A stretch of DNA of 30,861 nucleotides from a virus. The DNA is taken from positions 1-30,861 of IMG/VR virus record IMGVR_UViG_3300048597_000148, one strand, 5' to 3'. The notes under the pieces are model-generated. The model did no database searches, had not been told where the DNA came from, and was given only the letters and a program-made list of their open reading frames with translations. Below are positions 28,625-30,861 of the stretch, piece by piece (positions within the stretch are counted from its first letter, which is position 1; every line of letters starts with the position of its first letter). Both the position numbers and the translations under genes were made by a program.

Positions 28625-29206
28625 ATGCACATCATCTATGACGACACGACGGGTCAGGTCATTGGCTGCGGCGACATGTTGCCCGGCGAAGATCAGTCCA
28701 GGCTGGATGTGAATGAGTTCGACGTATCCCGGCTAGGGAAGGTGCGCGTCGTCAAACGCCGCGGTGAGTTGGTTTTGGAGGACATCCCCCCGCCCATGCC
28801 ACCCATCGAGATGCTGCGGACCGGCGCAGTGAGCCGCGCCATGGCGATCATCGGCGGGCTCTCGCGCCCGATCCGCGACGCCTACACCGAGGCCGAAGTC
28901 GACTCCTGGGCGGCGCAAGCCGCCGAGGCGCGCGCCGTGCTGGCGGGCGGCGGTGCGGAGTATGCGCCGACGCTCGCCCTCATCGCCGCCGCGCGCAATG
29001 TCACGCTGGCGCAGATCGCGGCGAGTGTGTCTGTTAACGCGGCGGCGTTCTCGGCGATCATGGTCGCGGAGCAAAACCTGCGACGGCAGGCGGAGGCCGC
29101 AATCAATGCCGCGACCACGCAGGCCGAAATAGACGCCGCGCTGGCCGCCATCAGGGCGCAGGTGCTGGCTGCGGCGCAGGCGATGGGAGGCGGCAGCCTG
29201 AACTGA
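28625..29206 (+). CDS. Tail fibre-associated protein (assembly/chaperone position)
   Basis: A 193-residue protein two bases after the fibre stop. The start MHIIYDDTTGQVIGCGDM is a short strand pair seen in fibre-linked proteins. The second half is a long alanine-rich helical part (AAARNVTLAQIAASVSVNAA, NLRRQAEAAINAATTQAEID). Its position equals that of tail fibre assembly genes, and chaperone function is inferred from that alone. It is the last structural gene. Confidence 0.65.
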   Translation: MHIIYDDTTGQVIGCGDMLPGEDQSRLDVNEFDVSRLGKVRVVKRRGELVLEDIPPPMPPIEMLRTGAVSRAMAIIGGLSRPIRDAYTEAEVDSWAAQAAEARAVLAGGGAEYAPTLALIAAARNVTLAQIAASVSVNAAAFSAIMVAEQNLRRQAEAAINAATTQAEIDAALAAIRAQVLAAAQAMGGGSLN

Positions 29207-29364
29207 GCCGTCAGATCGGCGGGGAACCGGAGGGAAAAGCGCCCCTCCAATCCACGGGACAAGCCTGGCAGCATGAGCCCCGTGAAGCGTCAGAAAAACT
29301 TACCGCTACCCCGCCCGCTGACGTCAGCAGCATCGGGGTCGCATGATTCGACGGACATGAACAA
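29207..29364. promoter_or_regulatory. Gap between structural genes and right-end cargo
   Basis: A weak hairpin, GGAGGG (29229-29234) with CCCTCC (29243-29248), lies 22 bases after the last structural gene, without a T tract. A perfect 12-bp palindrome GCTGACGTCAGC (29317-29328) stands 37 bases before the methylase start and could be an operator. No clear promoter boxes were found. Confidence 0.35.
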
Positions 29365-30171
29365 GTGGAGAACATTGACCTTATCGCGACGCGCCCCATC
29401 CCGACCATCGCCGGCTATGTCGGTGGCAAGCGCGTGTTGGCCAAACATGTCACGCCGATGATCGAGGCCGTGCCGCACGCTCTTTATTGCGAGCCGTTTC
29501 TCGGCATGGGAGGCATCTTCTTCCGGCGTCAGAACCGGCCCGCCGTCGAGGCGGTCAATGATAGATCCAAGGACGTCGCGACGTTCTTCCGCGTGGTGCA
29601 GCGCCACCACCAGGCGCTGCTCGACATGCTGCGGTTCCAGATCGCCAGCCGCGCCGACTACGAGCGGCTCCTGAAGGTCGATCCCGACACGCTCACCGAT
29701 CTGGAGCGCAGCGCGCGGTTCCTCTTCCTCCAAAAGATGAGCTTCGGCGGAAAGGTGGACGGGCGCGTGTTCGGCATCTCGACGACAAGCCCGGCCAAGT
29801 TTCATCTCGGCAAACTCTTGCCGCTGATCGAAGCCGCGCATGAGCGGCTGTCCGGCGTCTATATCGATTGCCTGCGCTGGCAGGACTTCATGCTGCGCTG
29901 GGATCGACCGCACACTCTCTTTTTCCTCGACCCGCCCTATTGGGGCGTCGAGGACTACTATGGCAAGGACCAGTTCGGGCGAGAGGAGTTCGAGGAGCTT
30001 TCGGAGCGTCTGCGCAACCTCAAGGGGCGCTTCATTCTGACGCTCAACGACGTGCCGGAAGTGCGCCGCATCTTCGGCTGGGCTGGCATCGAGGCAGTGC
30101 GGCTCAACTACAGCACGTCTGGCCGGCCGACCGAAGGCCGGGAGGTCATCATCACGGGAGGTGGCGGGTGA
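29365..30171 (+). CDS. DNA adenine methylase (D12 class)
   Basis: A 268-residue protein starting at GTG 29365, the only start codon upstream of the essential N-terminal motif; its ribosome site is poor. Motif I is TIAGYVGGKRVLAKHV with YCEPFLGMGG soon after, and motif IV is LFFLDPPYWG (DPPY) at about residue 191. The rest, LKGRFILTLNDVPEVRRIFG, fits the D12 (Dam-like) family that puts a methyl group on adenine N6. No restriction partner is next to it, so it probably protects phage DNA or alters host expression; in Mu the right end carries the mom DNA modification gene. Confidence 0.92.
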   Translation: MENIDLIATRPIPTIAGYVGGKRVLAKHVTPMIEAVPHALYCEPFLGMGGIFFRRQNRPAVEAVNDRSKDVATFFRVVQRHHQALLDMLRFQIASRADYERLLKVDPDTLTDLERSARFLFLQKMSFGGKVDGRVFGISTTSPAKFHLGKLLPLIEAAHERLSGVYIDCLRWQDFMLRWDRPHTLFFLDPPYWGVEDYYGKDQFGREEFEELSERLRNLKGRFILTLNDVPEVRRIFGWAGIEAVRLNYSTSGRPTEGREVIITGGGG

Positions 30172-30194
30172 CGACGGCCGACAAGGCGAGCCTC

Positions 30195-30569
30195 TCAAAA
30201 GGTTTCGAAGTGGGCGTCGAAGGCGAAGCCCACCAGATAGGGAAGGCCGAGCGGGATGCCCGTCTGGCGGCTGGTCGCGGCATCGATGCGCCAGGCCATC
30301 CATTCCGCGATGGTGGCGTCGAGGGCAGCCTGAAGCGCCGCCCCGCGTTCGATGCGACACAGGACCGCGTCCGCAAGGTGACGCCCGTGGCGACTGTCAA
30401 GAAAGGCCCTCGCGCCCTCTTCGCTGATCCCGGCGGCATCCCGCACAGCGATGATGGCCGCATCCCATGCCGGCTGCGGAAGGAGCAGGCCGCTCCTCGC
30501 AACGGTTCCGTAGAAGCCCCAGCCTTCATTCTGCGTGGCGGGAAGATGCATTGGCGAGATGGCGTTCAT
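30195..30569 (-). CDS. Conserved mobile-element protein of unknown function (NEGWGFYGT family)
   Basis: A 124-residue protein on the minus strand, convergent with the methylase and 23 bases from its end. ATG 30569 follows GGAGACCGCC, which rejects a longer in-frame start at 30794. The sequence has TQNEGWGFYGTVARSG near the start, then AAIIAVRDAAGISEEGARAF, FLDSRHGRHLADAVL, and RQTGIPLGLPYLVGF at the end. I recall near relatives on plasmids and integrative elements in many Gram-negatives, called plasmid-related or hypothetical. No catalytic motif is visible. It may be cargo at the phage right end or lie just outside. Confidence 0.75.
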   Translation of the reverse strand: MNAISPMHLPATQNEGWGFYGTVARSGLLLPQPAWDAAIIAVRDAAGISEEGARAFLDSRHGRHLADAVLCRIERGAALQAALDATIAEWMAWRIDAATSRQTGIPLGLPYLVGFAFDAHFETF

Positions 30570-30683
30570 GGCGGTCTCCGACGCGGCCCAGCGCCGCGTC
30601 CAGACACACGCTCTGGTGCCCGCGACAGTCAACATACCTCGGCCAACATTCGGCGACCCCGCCTCACTTGCGCGCCAATCCGA

Positions 30684-30712
30684 TTTGGTGACAAAGGTGA
30701 TGTCGAAAGGTG
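30684..30712. repeat. Short G-rich repeats near the presumed right end
   Basis: TTTGGTG (30684-30690), AAAGGTG (30693-30699) and AAAGGTG (30706-30712) form a closely spaced cluster in otherwise GC-rich DNA between the last gene and the tRNA. Clusters of short repeats at the ends of transposable phages often mark transposase sites. The exact end, which should finish in CA, could not be placed. Confidence 0.3.
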
Positions 30713-30803
30713 CCAAAGCTGAGGGCGCGCCACAACAAGACGGCCCGAAGACGCGCCGCAGGGCTTGCGGGTGACGGCGCCTCAAGGCTATCAAGGATCC
30801 GGC

Positions 30804-30861
30804 GCGGGCGTAGTTCAGTGGTAGAACGTCAGCTTCCCAAGCTGAATGTCGTCGGTTCGAT
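30804..30861 (+). tRNA. tRNA-Gly (CCC), cut off by the window end
   Basis: The acceptor strand GCGGGCG, D arm GTTC/GAAC, anticodon stem TCAGC/GCTGA with loop TTCCCAA (anticodon CCC) and the first bases of the T arm (GTCGG, TTCGA) are present. The 3' part lies outside the window. It is probably a host gene that happens to flank the prophage. Confidence 0.92.

Larger units (their letters stand above)
1..30720 (+). mobile_element. Mu-like prophage with P2-type tail (right part; left end outside the window)
   Basis: The gene order Mor-type activator, lysis genes, DUF1804, terminase, DUF935 portal, gpF, gpG, I/Z protease-scaffold, capsid, gp36, gp37 follows the Mu/B3/BcepMu head module. The following sheath, tube, E/E', tape measure, U, X, D, V, W, J, I, fibre order follows P2-like contractile tails. 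Transposase (A/B) and repressor genes are not in the window and should lie to the left. The right end is set only loosely: it must fall after the methylase (ends 30171) and before the tRNA at 30804, and 30720 is a guess based on short repeats. No target-site duplication or terminal dinucleotide could be fixed. Confidence 0.88.

Noticed and set aside
30570-30794. Upstream extension of the leftward gene to an alternative start at 30794
   Set aside because: The ATG at 30569 has a good GGAG at the right distance and family similarity begins there.
30804-30861. tRNA-Gly as integration site of the prophage
   Set aside because: Mu-like phages insert by transposition at nearly random sites, and no integrase gene is seen in this window; the left end is not visible, so this is not fully excluded.
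1-30861. CRISPR arrays or insertion sequences
   Set aside because: No regularly spaced repeats and no transposase of an insertion sequence were found.

Overview
The window is the middle and right part of a Mu-like (transposable) prophage in a high-GC bacterium. The GC-rich coding style, the rhizobial-type phage proteins and the tRNA-Gly at the right edge suggest an alphaproteobacterium, probably Hyphomicrobiales; no host marker pins down the genus. The transposase and repressor end of the phage lies upstream and is not seen. Nearly all genes read rightward and are tightly packed, often with ATGA, GTGA or TGATG overlaps.

Layout. 1-2155: small middle genes of mostly unknown function, interrupted by one leftward gene (417-950) for a coiled-coil/zinc-ribbon protein. 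2152-2613: Mor-type activator, expected to switch on the late genes. 2702-5135: lysis and counter-defence block: endolysin, an Acb2/Tad1-family protein (predicted anti-CBASS cyclic-nucleotide sponge), holin, Rz/Rz1 spanins in overlapping frames, an exported thermonuclease and a coiled-coil membrane protein. 5142-10881: DUF1804 small-terminase-like protein, terminase large subunit, DUF935 portal, gpF head protein carrying a C-terminal PBECR-type nuclease-like domain, and gpG. 10882-12557: an insertion between G and I with a strong sigma70-like promoter overlapped by a 17-bp palindrome, two rightward genes separated by a terminator-like hairpin, and a leftward, 3'-damaged gene whose upstream region carries a degenerate copy of the palindrome core.

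12558-16645: protease/scaffold gene with an internal scaffold start, decoration protein, major capsid protein, gp36- and gp37-like connector/terminator proteins and small proteins. 16638-29206: P2-type contractile tail (sheath, tube, E/E' chaperone with a well-formed -1 frameshift site, tape measure, U, X, D, V, W, J, I, tail fibre and a fibre-associated protein). 29365-30569: right-end cargo, a D12-class adenine methylase and a convergent gene of the 'NEGWGFYGT' family. 30684-30712 holds short repeats that may belong to the phage end. The window closes inside tRNA-Gly(CCC), probably host DNA.

The genes form one programme: Mor-type activation, Mu-like headful head assembly, a P2-like contractile tail, four-part lysis, and defence-related cargo (Acb2, methylase, small regulated loci). 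The most notable points are the Acb2 homologue inside the lysis cassette, the operator-controlled insertion between G and I, the PBECR domain on gpF, and the textbook frameshift signal.
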